Source: Pectinatus haikarae
GTDB lineage: Bacteria > Bacillota > Negativicutes > Selenomonadales > Selenomonadaceae
Assembly: GCF_030813505.1 (NCBI RefSeq)
Contig: NZ_JAUSUE010000011.1
Direction: 5' to 3' (one strand)
DNA: 64,000 nt
Positions 17,068 to 26,000 of the stretch are shown one piece after another. The notes beneath the pieces are model-generated. The model did not search any database, had not been told where the DNA came from, and was given only the letters and a program-made list of their open reading frames with translations. Every line of letters begins with the position of its first letter. Position 1 is the stretch's first letter. A program made the position numbers and the translations under genes.

Positions 17068-17733
17068 ATGGATTTTTTGACTGCACTGGGAACAATAATA
17101 ATACTGGATCTTGTCCTCGCGGGTGATAACGCGGTCGTCATTGCTATGGCTTCGCGCAATCTGCCGCAGGATATGCGGCAGAAAGTGATCTATATAGGCA
17201 CGGCAGGTGCCGTAATAATAAGGATATTGATGACCGTTTTGGCGGCATATTTATTGACGATTCCTTATATTCAGGCGGTTGGCGGATTGCTGCTGCTGCC
17301 AATTGCGATGAAGCTGCTGAATCCTTCGGCAAAAACAGAGAAAATCAATGCCGCAACAAACTTCAGCAGTGCGGTAAAAACAATAATAGCAGCTGATGCT
17401 GTTATGGGGATAGATAATGTTTTAGCTATAGCGGGAGCGGCGCATGGGAGCTTTGCCCTGGTTGTGGCCGGTCTGTTAATAAGCGTGCCGATCGTTGTAT
17501 GGGGCAGCGGCCTGATAGCAAAATGCATGGATAAATATCCTGCGCTTATTATATTAGGGGCTTCCATTCTGGCATACACTTCAGCATCTATGATAATCAA
17601 TGATCGTGTAGTCGGCAATATACTTTTAAATTTTAATGGGTATATTCGCTATATATTACCTGTTTTCTTTATAGCAGCTGTGGTATCATCGCCCTACTTT
17701 TACAGAGTAAAAGAAAGAACGCTTAATAAGTAA
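17068..17733 (+). CDS. TerC/YkoY-family membrane protein, probable manganese exporter
   Basis: A 221-residue integral membrane protein with about seven spans. It has the TerC-family motif DLVLAGDNAVVIAMA near residues 14-28 and a repeated DAVMGIDNVLAIAG near 112-125, whose acidic residues probably bind the metal. It follows a yybP-ykoY manganese riboswitch, which argues for a role in Mn2+ efflux or metalation of exported proteins. GGGAG precedes the ATG. A terminator separates it from the convergent aldo-keto reductase gene. Confidence 0.92.
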   Translation: MDFLTALGTIIILDLVLAGDNAVVIAMASRNLPQDMRQKVIYIGTAGAVIIRILMTVLAAYLLTIPYIQAVGGLLLLPIAMKLLNPSAKTEKINAATNFSSAVKTIIAADAVMGIDNVLAIAGAAHGSFALVVAGLLISVPIVVWGSGLIAKCMDKYPALIILGASILAYTSASMIINDRVVGNILLNFNGYIRYILPVFFIAAVVSSPYFYRVKERTLNK

Positions 17734-17738
17734 AAAAA

Positions 17739-17785
17739 CAGGGGCTGCCGCATGAAGTTATTTTCACTTCATACAGCAGCCCCTG
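17739..17785. terminator. Convergent terminator between the terC-like gene and the aldo-keto reductase gene
   Basis: Arms 17739-17758 and 17766-17785 pair almost completely (caggggctgc with gcagcccctg, atgaagt with acttcat). A T-run follows on the minus strand. Confidence 0.85.
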
Positions 17786-17812
17786 AAATATTTTGGTTTC
17801 AAAGTCGGAATT

Positions 17813-18811
17813 CTATAAAGCAGGGATACTTATCGCATCTATTTCAGCCAATTCCTGTTCAGAAAAAGCTGTATTATCCGCAGCCTTAATATTACTTATA
17901 ATTTGCTCGGGTCTAGACGCACCGATAAGAACACTTGTTACGACTCCGTCATGCAATATCCAGCTTAGGGCCATTTCTGCTAGGGTTTGTTCTCTCTTCG
18001 CAGCCAGGCTGTCAAGTTTTCTTATTTGTTCGAGCTTCTGCGGTGTCAGACTGCCGGCTTTTAAAAAGCGGCCGTCGGTTTTAATACGGCTGTCTGCAGG
18101 GATGCCGTCCAGATAACGATTTGTCAGCATCCCTTGGGCCAGGGGACTGAAGGCGATAATTCCCTTGCCAAGCTTCTTGGCGGTTTCTTTAAGTCCGTTT
18201 TGTTCTATAGTTCTGTCGAAAATCGAATAGCAATTTTGATTGATAATAAACGGGCAGCGGTAATCTCCCAGAATAGCTGTGGCTTTTACCAATGTCGGTC
18301 CGTCATAGTTGGAAAGACCTGCATAAAGTGCCCTGCCGCTTTTTACTGCCTGAGCCAATGCGCCCATTGTTTCCTCTAATGGTGTTTCGGGATCCATACG
18401 GTGATGATAAAAAATATCAACATATTCCAGTCCAAGACGCCGGAGGCTCTGATCCAGGCTTGCCAAGAGATGTTTTCTGCTGCCCCAATTGCCATAGGGG
18501 CCTTCCCACATGTCATAACCTGCTTTAGTGCTGATTATGAGCTGATCACGATAGGCTGATAATTGTTCCCGTATAATTCTGCCGAAATGTTTCTCCGCGC
18601 TGCCGGGGGCCGGACCGTAATTATTAGCAAGATCAAAATGCGTTATTCCGTTATCGAAGGCAGTTAAGCAAAGATTTTCCATGTTTTCATAAAGCGCCGT
18701 ATCACCAAAATTGTGCCAGAGACCAAAAGCTATTGCAGGTAATTTCAGACCGCTGTTTCCGCAGTGATGATAAGTCATTTGCTCGTAACGTTTAGCTGAA
18801 GCATTATACAT
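17813..18811 (-). CDS. Aldo-keto reductase, L-glyceraldehyde-3-phosphate reductase (YghZ/Gpr) type
   Basis: A 332-residue NADPH-dependent (beta/alpha)8 reductase. The catalytic tetrad is visible: Asp and Tyr in HFDLANNYG, Lys in IISTKAGYD and His in DIFYHHRMD. The sequence STKAGYDMWEGPYGNWGSRK follows E. coli YghZ closely as recalled. YghZ-type enzymes reduce L-glyceraldehyde 3-phosphate and methylglyoxal, so a detoxifying role is likely. The start at 18811 has GGAG 8 nt upstream. The longer frame back to 18874 lacks a ribosome site. Confidence 0.9.
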   Translation of the reverse strand: MYNASAKRYEQMTYHHCGNSGLKLPAIAFGLWHNFGDTALYENMENLCLTAFDNGITHFDLANNYGPAPGSAEKHFGRIIREQLSAYRDQLIISTKAGYDMWEGPYGNWGSRKHLLASLDQSLRRLGLEYVDIFYHHRMDPETPLEETMGALAQAVKSGRALYAGLSNYDGPTLVKATAILGDYRCPFIINQNCYSIFDRTIEQNGLKETAKKLGKGIIAFSPLAQGMLTNRYLDGIPADSRIKTDGRFLKAGSLTPQKLEQIRKLDSLAAKREQTLAEMALSWILHDGVVTSVLIGASRPEQIISNIKAADNTAFSEQELAEIDAISIPAL

Positions 18812-18943
18812 GATAATTACTCCTATTCCATTTACGTAAATGTGCGCAGCTTTTGCTGTAAATATAACTCCCAAATTTTGAATAATCCGAGAGTTATACG
18901 CTGACTGGATTTGTATAAAAAATATGGTAAATATCAGTCGTTT

Positions 18944-19570
18944 TTATTTACTGCCGGCAGGAGTTTTTTCTTCAGCGGGCAGTTCTTTGAAAGACAACAG
19001 GCCATTCTGATAATCGGTACTGTCTTGTGTTGTCATTTCTCCTGATTTAAAAAATACGATGACATAATTTGTCTTTTTACCGGGAATATAGGTTTCGATA
19101 CGCTGGCTTACATTAGTTTTTACGGTATCGGTCTTTTCTTTTTTGTCTGCATCCACATATACGTCCTGCGGAGCGACAGCGTATAACACTTTATGCCCGT
19201 TCAAAGGAATAAATAATACGGTCTCATATTTTCCTTCACTGTTCATAACGAAATTAGCGGCATATTTTTGAGATTCCTTGTCAGTCATTTTGTCAAAATC
19301 AGGTATTTGTGATGAGTCAAAAGCATTTGTTGCGATGATCCATCCCTGCAGTATATTGTAACCGTCATTTTTAAAAACGAGTACTTCGCCTTTTTGAGTG
19401 GGATCTATCAAAGGGATAACGCCGAGTGGTTTTTCCGGGCATTCAATGCTGTAACCATAGTCTTTGCTGACATAAGTATAGGCCGAAGCCTGTGCGGGTG
19501 ACAGCAGACCAAAAGACACGGAAACGGCAAAAATTCCTGCAAATATTTTCAACATGTTTATTATTTTCAT
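18944..19570 (-). CDS. Secreted protein of unknown function with signal peptide
   Basis: A 208-residue protein that I do not recognise. An N-terminal signal peptide (basic MKIINMLK, hydrophobic core, cleavage near SPAQASA around residue 30) sends it to the periplasm. The mature part begins YVSKDYGYSIECPEKP, has no cysteine pair suggesting a lipobox, and has a charged C terminus. The layout recalls small periplasmic proteins common in Negativicutes. It ends at its own stop upstream of the aldo-keto reductase start. A relation to the RND pump upstream is possible but unsupported. A GGAGG ribosome site precedes the ATG. Confidence 0.8.
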   Translation of the reverse strand: MKIINMLKIFAGIFAVSVSFGLLSPAQASAYTYVSKDYGYSIECPEKPLGVIPLIDPTQKGEVLVFKNDGYNILQGWIIATNAFDSSQIPDFDKMTDKESQKYAANFVMNSEGKYETVLFIPLNGHKVLYAVAPQDVYVDADKKEKTDTVKTNVSQRIETYIPGKKTNYVIVFFKSGEMTTQDSTDYQNGLLSFKELPAEEKTPAGSK

Positions 19571-19623
19571 TAATGTACCCTCCTATCACATATTTTACAT
19601 TATAGCGTATTTTGGCAAAAAAA

Positions 19624-19654
19624 TATAGGGATGTGTTAAATACACATCCCTATA
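19624..19654 (-). terminator. Terminator of acrAB
   Basis: Perfect 13-bp arms at 19624-19636 and 19642-19654 around TAAAT are followed on the minus strand by a run of seven T. Confidence 0.9.
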
Positions 19655-19668
19655 CACAAATAATAAGA

Positions 19669-22600
19669 TTACATGTATTCGTCAGGATTTTTCTTTTTAT
19701 GCTCCTGTTTTTTACTGCCAAAGAATGCTGCAATTTTTTCGACTATGACAAACATTACAGGAATGAGAAATATGCCAAATAACGTGGCGATAAACATTCC
19801 GCCGACTACGGCTATACCCATATTGTTACGTGCACCCGCACCTGCGCCTGTGGCAATGGCGAGCGGCAGACAGCCGATGATAAAGGCGAGTGACGTCATC
19901 AGTATAGGGCGAAGGCGCAGATGTGCAGCCTCAAGTGCTGCTTTTACGATAGACATTCCGGTATCAACTCTGACCTTGGCAAATTCGACGATAAGTATCG
20001 CATTTTTTGCGGACAGGCCGATAAGCATAATGATCCCGATCTGCATGTAGACACTGTTTTGCTGGCTCAACAGCATTTCTGACAGTAAAGCGCCAAATAT
20101 GCCTGAAGGCACTGATAAAAGTACTGCATAAGGCACGCTCCAGCTTTCATAAAGAGCAGCCAGGCACAAGAAGACGAATACCAGCGCCAGGATCATTACC
20201 TGAGTGGTAGTATTGCCTGCTTTTGATTCTTCACGGCTCTGGCCTGACCATTCTGTTTCAAAACCTGAAGGTGCGGCTTGTTTGACTACTTCCTGGATAG
20301 CATTCATTGCCTGTCCCGAACTGTAGCCGGCTTTTGCACTGCCCTGGATTGTTATGCTTTTTGCGGCATTGAATCTGGTTACGATAGTAGGTGCCGATTC
20401 CAATTGCGGTTTGAGCAGAGTGTTCAGTGGAATCAAAGTTCCCGCCGAATTTTTTACGTAAATGAATCGGGTGGAATCTACATCACCGCGGAAACCTGTA
20501 TCAGCCTGCAGCATAACTTTATATGTTTTGCCGAATTTGTTGAAGTCATTCACAGGATATCCGCCAAAATTGATTTGCAGAGCATTGAATACATCACCCA
20601 GGCTTACACCGAGCTGTTTGATTTTTTCTCTGTCAATATCAAATTGATAGTTTGGCGTATTTATCTGGAATGTTGTATAGACACTTTGCAATTCCGGACG
20701 CTGATTGGCAGCCGCAACAATTTTCTGAGCTATTTCGTTTAACTCTTCATCACTGTGCCCGCTCATATCCTGTAATTGCAGGTTGAAGCCGCCTACTGCG
20801 CCCAACCCCGGCAGGGATGGTGGATTCATGGCTATAACGGATGCCTGTGGGAACTGTGCACCGATCTTGAATGCGGTGCCTATTTCTGCACCAATCTGCG
20901 TCTGTGGTGTTTTGCGGTCGGCCCACGGCGAAAGACCGATGAATAATGTGCCGGCATTTGATTTGCTTGCGCTTGTGAGGATATCATAGCCTGTTATAGC
21001 CATTACGTTTTGCATTTCCGGTATCTTTTGCAGAGAAGCTGCATATGCGGCAACGGTTTTTTCTGTCTGATTTGCAGATGTTCCTTCCGGCATAGTTACG
21101 GAAATTATCATGAAGCCCTGATCTTCATCGGGAACAAAAGTTGAAGGCAGTGTTTTGAACATCCATGCCATCAATCCTATGATAATGGCAAGGAAAATCA
21201 GACAAAATTTTGCTTTGCCGATAAAAGTACCAACATTTTTTACATAACCGCGTGTCATTTTATCAAAACCACGATTAAAAGCGGCAAAAAATCTGGCTAT
21301 TATTCCCTTATGCGCATCTGCAACATGAGGTTTCAGCAGCATACCGCATAAGGCAGGAGTCAGGGACAAGGCAACAAAAGCGGACAGTCCCATGGAAATA
21401 GCTATGGTCAGAGCAAACTGGCGATAAAGGATACCAGTCATGCCGCTTAAAAAAGCAACCGGCAGGAATACTGAAGCCAATGTAAATGCTATGGCTATTA
21501 CCGGCCCGGAAACTTCATCCATGGCGCGGCGGGTTGCCTCTTTGGGATCAAGCTTATCCTCAGAAATATGCCGCTCGACATTTTCGATAACGACGATGGC
21601 ATCATCGACGACCAAGCCTATGGCCAGCACCATTGCAAATAAGGTAAGTGTGTTTATGGAAAAATTAAGCATGGTAAATGTAGCAAAAGTACCTATCAGA
21701 GAGACAGGTACAGCCAGCATGGGGATAAGAGTTGCCCGCCAGCTTTGCAGAAATACGAACATAATAACCATAACCAGCACAAGAGCTTCAACAAAAGTTT
21801 TTACGACTTCGACAATGGATTCGTGGATATAATCCGTTTTATCTAATACTGTTTTATAAGCGAAATCGGGAGGAAAGTCAACAGAAGCATCCTGTAGAAC
21901 TTTTTTGACACCGGCAATTGTATCCATGGCATTGGCAGTATTGGTCAGCTGAATGGCCATCCCGACACTGTCTTTACCGTTGAATGCACTCGATATGCTG
22001 TTGTCCTTTTTGCCGGTTTCGACACGAGCTACATCTTTCAATCTGACTAAAGAACCATTGCTGTTTGTTTTTATTATTACATTTTGAAATTCCTCAACAC
22101 TGTCAAGACGCCCCTGAACCTTGCCGGTATATTGGGTTTCCTGGTCACCTGAGGAAGGACGGCCGCCGATCGTTCCGGCAGGAGCCTGCTGATTTTGTTC
22201 TTCAATCAGAGAGATCACATCTGTGGCGGTGAGTCCCAATTCGGCCAGTTTAGCGGGATTCAGCCAAATACGCATCGCATAGTCGGAGCCGAATACAGTT
22301 ACGTCACCTACACCGGAAACACGTTTGATCTTGTCCGTCAAATAAACGTCCGCATAATTTTTTAAGAATATGCTGTCATATGTACCATTAGGAGAGTAAA
22401 GCGAAAATACCATGGCCATATCAGATGACGATTTGGTAGTTGTGACACCATTTGTCTGAACATTTGAAGGCAGACTGGAGTTTGCTGATGCCACTTTATT
22501 TTGAACCTTGACGGAATCAATGTCGCCGTCGCTGCCTACATTAAAGACTACCTGAAGACTGTATGAACCGTTATCGCTTGATGTGGCAGACATATAATCC

Positions 22601-22824
22601 ATGCCTTCAACGCCATTTACCTGTTCTTCTATTACCTGCGCGACAGTTTCATTTATGACATTTGCACTTGCACCATTGTAAGTGGCACTGACACGAATTG
22701 TCGGTGGTGATATCTGCGGATACTGGGCAATAGGCAGACTTAACATGGATATAAGGCCTACAAGAACGATAATGATTGATATGACAATGGCAAAGATCGG
22801 CCTGTTAATAAAAAATCGTGCCAA
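19669..22824 (-). CDS. acrB: RND multidrug efflux transporter, HAE1 family (AcrB/MexB type)
   Basis: A 1051-residue inner-membrane proton-driven pump of full family length. It begins MARFFINRPIFA and has two large periplasmic loops and 12 spans. The proton-relay aspartates lie in GLVVDDAIVVIENVER and the relay lysine in GLSAKNAILIVEFAK. It lies 13 nt after the adaptor gene and ends with a strong terminator. HAE1 pumps expel drugs, dyes or bile-type compounds across the outer membrane, which supports a diderm host. No TolC-type outer-membrane gene accompanies it here. Confidence 0.96.
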   Translation of the reverse strand: MARFFINRPIFAIVISIIIVLVGLISMLSLPIAQYPQISPPTIRVSATYNGASANVINETVAQVIEEQVNGVEGMDYMSATSSDNGSYSLQVVFNVGSDGDIDSVKVQNKVASANSSLPSNVQTNGVTTTKSSSDMAMVFSLYSPNGTYDSIFLKNYADVYLTDKIKRVSGVGDVTVFGSDYAMRIWLNPAKLAELGLTATDVISLIEEQNQQAPAGTIGGRPSSGDQETQYTGKVQGRLDSVEEFQNVIIKTNSNGSLVRLKDVARVETGKKDNSISSAFNGKDSVGMAIQLTNTANAMDTIAGVKKVLQDASVDFPPDFAYKTVLDKTDYIHESIVEVVKTFVEALVLVMVIMFVFLQSWRATLIPMLAVPVSLIGTFATFTMLNFSINTLTLFAMVLAIGLVVDDAIVVIENVERHISEDKLDPKEATRRAMDEVSGPVIAIAFTLASVFLPVAFLSGMTGILYRQFALTIAISMGLSAFVALSLTPALCGMLLKPHVADAHKGIIARFFAAFNRGFDKMTRGYVKNVGTFIGKAKFCLIFLAIIIGLMAWMFKTLPSTFVPDEDQGFMIISVTMPEGTSANQTEKTVAAYAASLQKIPEMQNVMAITGYDILTSASKSNAGTLFIGLSPWADRKTPQTQIGAEIGTAFKIGAQFPQASVIAMNPPSLPGLGAVGGFNLQLQDMSGHSDEELNEIAQKIVAAANQRPELQSVYTTFQINTPNYQFDIDREKIKQLGVSLGDVFNALQINFGGYPVNDFNKFGKTYKVMLQADTGFRGDVDSTRFIYVKNSAGTLIPLNTLLKPQLESAPTIVTRFNAAKSITIQGSAKAGYSSGQAMNAIQEVVKQAAPSGFETEWSGQSREESKAGNTTTQVMILALVFVFLCLAALYESWSVPYAVLLSVPSGIFGALLSEMLLSQQNSVYMQIGIIMLIGLSAKNAILIVEFAKVRVDTGMSIVKAALEAAHLRLRPILMTSLAFIIGCLPLAIATGAGAGARNNMGIAVVGGMFIATLFGIFLIPVMFVIVEKIAAFFGSKKQEHKKKNPDEYM

Positions 22825-22837
22825 ATTATCTCACCCC

Positions 22838-24058
22838 TTACTGATTTTGTCCGGAGCTTGAAGAATCATTATTTGAATTTGTCTGCGAATCCGAGGCTGA
22901 TGAGATATCAGTATTGGTATCCAAAGACAGACCAAGCTGTTCACCCGTGACGATTGTTGCGTTGAGAGGAACGCCTTCGCGTAATTTAGTCAACCCTTCG
23001 ACGACGACTTTATCGCCCGGAGTTATACCATCTTCAACGATATAATAGCTGCCGACTTTTGAGCCTAATTTTACGACTCGGGAAACAGATTTATTGTCGT
23101 CACCCACTACCATGACAAAAGATTTATCCAAAAGCTGCTGTACGGCGCGCTGCGGAATAAGAATAGCATCTTTGACTGTTTCTCCGGTCATTTTTATACG
23201 GGCAAACATGCCCGGCAGCAGAAGATTATCAGGATTATCAAAGAGTGCCTTAACGGTCAGAGAACCTGAGTCATTGGGCATTGACCGATCTACTTCGACA
23301 ACTTTGCCGGTTATAGGATAATCGCTGCCATCACTGAGAGTGGCATTTACTTCTTTACCTATGAAATTGCCGTTGAATATCTGGTTGAATTTTAAATATT
23401 CATTTTCACTTATGCTGAATTGAATATAAACAGGATTCACAGCACCGAGTGAAACTAAGGTCGTACTGCCGGCAGTTGCATATGTTCCGGAGGCGACATC
23501 ATTGACATCAAGACGGCCGGATACAGGGGCTCTGACCACAGTATCGCCGAGATCTTTTTCGGCTTTATTTACCTGTGCCAGATTTGCTTCGACAACTGCC
23601 TGATAAGCGGCAACGGTCTGCTGCTGATTAGTATAGGATTGTTCGGAGATGGCGTTACTGTTTATAAGCTGTGCGTAACGTGATAGATCCTGCTGGGCAT
23701 TGCTGAGCTGTGCCTGTGACTGAGCCAGAGTGGCTTTGGCCTGGTTCAATGCGCTTACATAAGTGCCGTCGTCAATTTTATATAAGGACTGTCCTGCGGA
23801 AACCTGCTCACCGCCCTGAATATACTTAGCGACGACGGAGCCTGAAACACGCGCCTGTACGTTTACTTCATTAGTCCCTTTGACCTCGCCTGCATATTCA
23901 AATGAAAGCGGTGTGTCCTGCTGAATAGCAGCCATTGCTTTTACCTGTGTCTCCGTTGCAGCCTGCTGCTGTTTTGCACCGCAGCCAAACAATAATATAG
24001 GCATTGACAAGAGAACAGCAAAAGTACAAATCGTTTTTGTCCAGCTTTTTGCTAACAA
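22838..24058 (-). CDS. acrA: RND efflux periplasmic adaptor (AcrA type), lipoprotein
   Basis: A 406-residue membrane-fusion protein. The signal peptide ends in a lipobox (LLFGC, Cys about 26), so it should be lipid-anchored in the periplasm. A lipoyl half-motif (VQARVSGSVVAKYIQGGEQV), a coiled-coil hairpin rich in Gln/Ala (about 105-165), the second lipoyl half (VVRAPVSGRLD) and a beta-barrel domain follow. The C terminus is a low-complexity Ser/Asn/Gln/Asp tail of about 25 residues. It is the first gene of acrAB and is divergent from a marR gene. Confidence 0.94.
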   Translation of the reverse strand: MLAKSWTKTICTFAVLLSMPILLFGCGAKQQQAATETQVKAMAAIQQDTPLSFEYAGEVKGTNEVNVQARVSGSVVAKYIQGGEQVSAGQSLYKIDDGTYVSALNQAKATLAQSQAQLSNAQQDLSRYAQLINSNAISEQSYTNQQQTVAAYQAVVEANLAQVNKAEKDLGDTVVRAPVSGRLDVNDVASGTYATAGSTTLVSLGAVNPVYIQFSISENEYLKFNQIFNGNFIGKEVNATLSDGSDYPITGKVVEVDRSMPNDSGSLTVKALFDNPDNLLLPGMFARIKMTGETVKDAILIPQRAVQQLLDKSFVMVVGDDNKSVSRVVKLGSKVGSYYIVEDGITPGDKVVVEGLTKLREGVPLNATIVTGEQLGLSLDTNTDISSASDSQTNSNNDSSSSGQNQ

Positions 24059-24201
24059 TTCGTTCTACCTCCATACATGTGATAATACTAAATATCAAGG
24101 AAAATAAAAAGAAATTTATATCCATTATTATATAGTAATTTTACAGCATATTCCATATAATAAATATTATTTATAAATAAAAAAACTACAAGTTTTTGTT
24201 T

Positions 24202-24217
24202 GTAAATAAATATTTAC
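24202..24217. promoter_or_regulatory. Candidate MarR operator between acrA and marR
   Basis: GTAAATA-AA-TATTTAC is a perfect 7-2-7 palindrome in the divergent promoter region, the size and position expected for a MarR dimer site. Confidence 0.5.
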
Positions 24218-24293
24218 TATCAATGAACATTATAGTATAGTATATTTATTGAAAAGTCAAGGTTTTACAGCCTATAATGAAAGGAATAATGAA

Positions 24294-24728
24294 ATGCCAG
24301 ATGAAAAGAAAATTTCCGATAGTTTTTTAGAAGTACTTTTCCTGATGCAGCATAGTATCCTGCGCCACATCCCCCTGCCTATTCCCGTCAATCAGTTTGC
24401 GATAATGATCATCCTCGGGGATGAAGGGAGCATGACTTTTTCTGAGATTGGAGAACGGCTTTCTATAATAAAGCAGCAATTGTCACCGCTTATCGACAGA
24501 CTGGAAAATGATGGATTGGTTAAGCGGTTTCCCGATACGAAAGACCGGCGGCGGGTCAGAATAAAAACAACAGCAAAGGGCCGAAAATTTGTTACTGATC
24601 ATCAGCAAATGATCAAGCTTCGCCTGGAGACAACTCTGGTCACACTTTCCGAAGAAGAAATCAAAGAATTTGATAATGCCTTGAAGACATTGGTGAATTT
24701 ATTTGGTAAAATATCAATGTTACAATAA
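24294..24728 (+). CDS. MarR-family transcriptional regulator, likely repressor of acrAB
   Basis: A 144-residue winged-helix protein. The recognition region SEIGERLSIIKQQLSPLIDRLENDGLV and the wing KRFPDTKDRRRVRIKTTAKGRK carry the DxRxR family signature. Its divergence from acrA makes control of the pump the obvious inference. AAGGA lies about 8 nt upstream of the chosen ATG at 24294. An upstream in-frame ATG at 24249 lacks a ribosome site. Confidence 0.92.
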   Translation: MPDEKKISDSFLEVLFLMQHSILRHIPLPIPVNQFAIMIILGDEGSMTFSEIGERLSIIKQQLSPLIDRLENDGLVKRFPDTKDRRRVRIKTTAKGRKFVTDHQQMIKLRLETTLVTLSEEEIKEFDNALKTLVNLFGKISMLQ

Positions 24729-24762
24729 TTGATTATTTTATTTTCGGAGGGAGACGTTTATA

Positions 24763-25716
24763 TTGCAAAAGCATAAGCTTGCAATTATTGGGATGGGGAA
24801 CGTGGGCTCGGCAGTGCTCGTACAGGCGGTGGCCCAGCAGCTCGCGGCAGAGATAGTCTGCATTGATATTGATGGGAAAAAGGCACATGGAGAGGCTCTG
24901 GATATGACGCACGCCACTCCGGCTGCATGCAGTCCGGATGTCAAAGTATATTCCGGCGGCTTCGATGAATGCAAGGATGCCGATGTGATAATCTGTGCGG
25001 GCGGTCCCAGTATTCTGCCGGATGAAAAACTGGACCGGCTTATTTTGGCGGAGCGCAATATAAAAGTCATCAGCGGTATTATGAAAGAGGTAACTTCATA
25101 TACACGCGATGCCGTTTTCATAATGATAACCAATCCCTTGGATGTTACTACATATCTTGCGGCTACAAGGTTTGACTATGCTCCGGGAAAGCTTTTCGGG
25201 ACGGGAACGACACTTGAAACACTGCGCTTCAAACGGATAATAGCAAATCATTACAATATCAATGCAAAAGATGTACAGGGATTTATGCTTGGTGAACACG
25301 GCAATTCTGCTTTCCCGGCATGGAGTACCGTCAGCATCGGCGGAGTGCGGCTTGACGCTCTGGATAAATATTATGATTACAGTGAACCGTTTGATAAAGA
25401 AAAAATAGCGGATACCGTTGTCAAGACCGCATATGATGTGCTTTTATCAAAGGGATGGACCAATACCGGAATAGCTATGGGTGCGTGCTATCTGGCAAAA
25501 TCCGTATTTCTAAACATCCGCTGCGTGACGCCTGTGTCTGCACCTCTTGATGGTGAGTATGGATTGTCTGATGTGGCCTTGAGCCTGCCAAGCATAATAG
25601 GGGAAAATGGAGTGGACAAACGGCTGGCCATTCAGATCCCTGACAGTGAACTGGAAGCACTGCACAGGAGTGCACAAAGTATTAAAGAAGTATTGAAAAT
25701 CAATGCCCTTATTTGA
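24763..25716 (+). CDS. L-lactate / L-2-hydroxyisocaproate dehydrogenase-like protein
   Basis: A 317-residue NAD-dependent 2-hydroxyacid dehydrogenase of the LDH/MDH superfamily. The Rossmann motif GMGNVGSA, the ITNPLD loop and the catalytic histidine in GEHGNSAF are present. The specificity loop reads GPSILPDEKLDR, longer than in usual LDH or MDH. The position that is normally Asp168 before Thr-x-Arg reads Glu (TTLETLRF), while Arg171 is kept. The GEHGNSAFPAWSTV segment resembles L-2-hydroxyisocaproate dehydrogenase as recalled, so branched 2-oxo acids are possible substrates. The start is TTG with CGGAGGG 10 nt upstream. It is followed by a terminator and then a sigma-54 regulator with an ACT domain, consistent with amino-acid metabolism. 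Confidence 0.85.
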   Translation: MQKHKLAIIGMGNVGSAVLVQAVAQQLAAEIVCIDIDGKKAHGEALDMTHATPAACSPDVKVYSGGFDECKDADVIICAGGPSILPDEKLDRLILAERNIKVISGIMKEVTSYTRDAVFIMITNPLDVTTYLAATRFDYAPGKLFGTGTTLETLRFKRIIANHYNINAKDVQGFMLGEHGNSAFPAWSTVSIGGVRLDALDKYYDYSEPFDKEKIADTVVKTAYDVLLSKGWTNTGIAMGACYLAKSVFLNIRCVTPVSAPLDGEYGLSDVALSLPSIIGENGVDKRLAIQIPDSELEALHRSAQSIKEVLKINALI

Positions 25717-25754
25717 CACCGTTTAATTTAAGGAATTTTAAATAATTGCATTAT

Positions 25755-25800
25755 AAAATAAAAGCTTCTGTGCTTAAAACAGACAGCTTTTATTTTTTTT
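25755..25800 (+). terminator. Terminator after the LDH-like gene
   Basis: Arms AAAATAAAAGCT (25755-25766) and AGCTTTTATTTT (25785-25796), with an inner TCTGT/ACAGA stem, are followed by a T-run. Confidence 0.88.
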
Positions 25801-26000
25801 TAAAAGCGGGATTTATAATTATTCGCTGGTAAAGGAATACACTGCTGAAAAAGTTTGCCAATATCCGCAAAATAGAGTAATTTATATGCAGGAATAATAT
25901 GGCTGTCAGCGGCAGCTGTTCGAAGAATACTGTTTGGGGGCATGCGTTGTGTACATGGTGCTTTGAACCCGGCAGGGCATCTTTGATGTGGAGGAATTTT

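Noticed and set aside
24763..25716. Assignment as malate dehydrogenase
   Set aside because: The substrate loop lacks the arginine pattern of malate dehydrogenase, and the segment around the catalytic histidine resembles hydroxyisocaproate dehydrogenase more.
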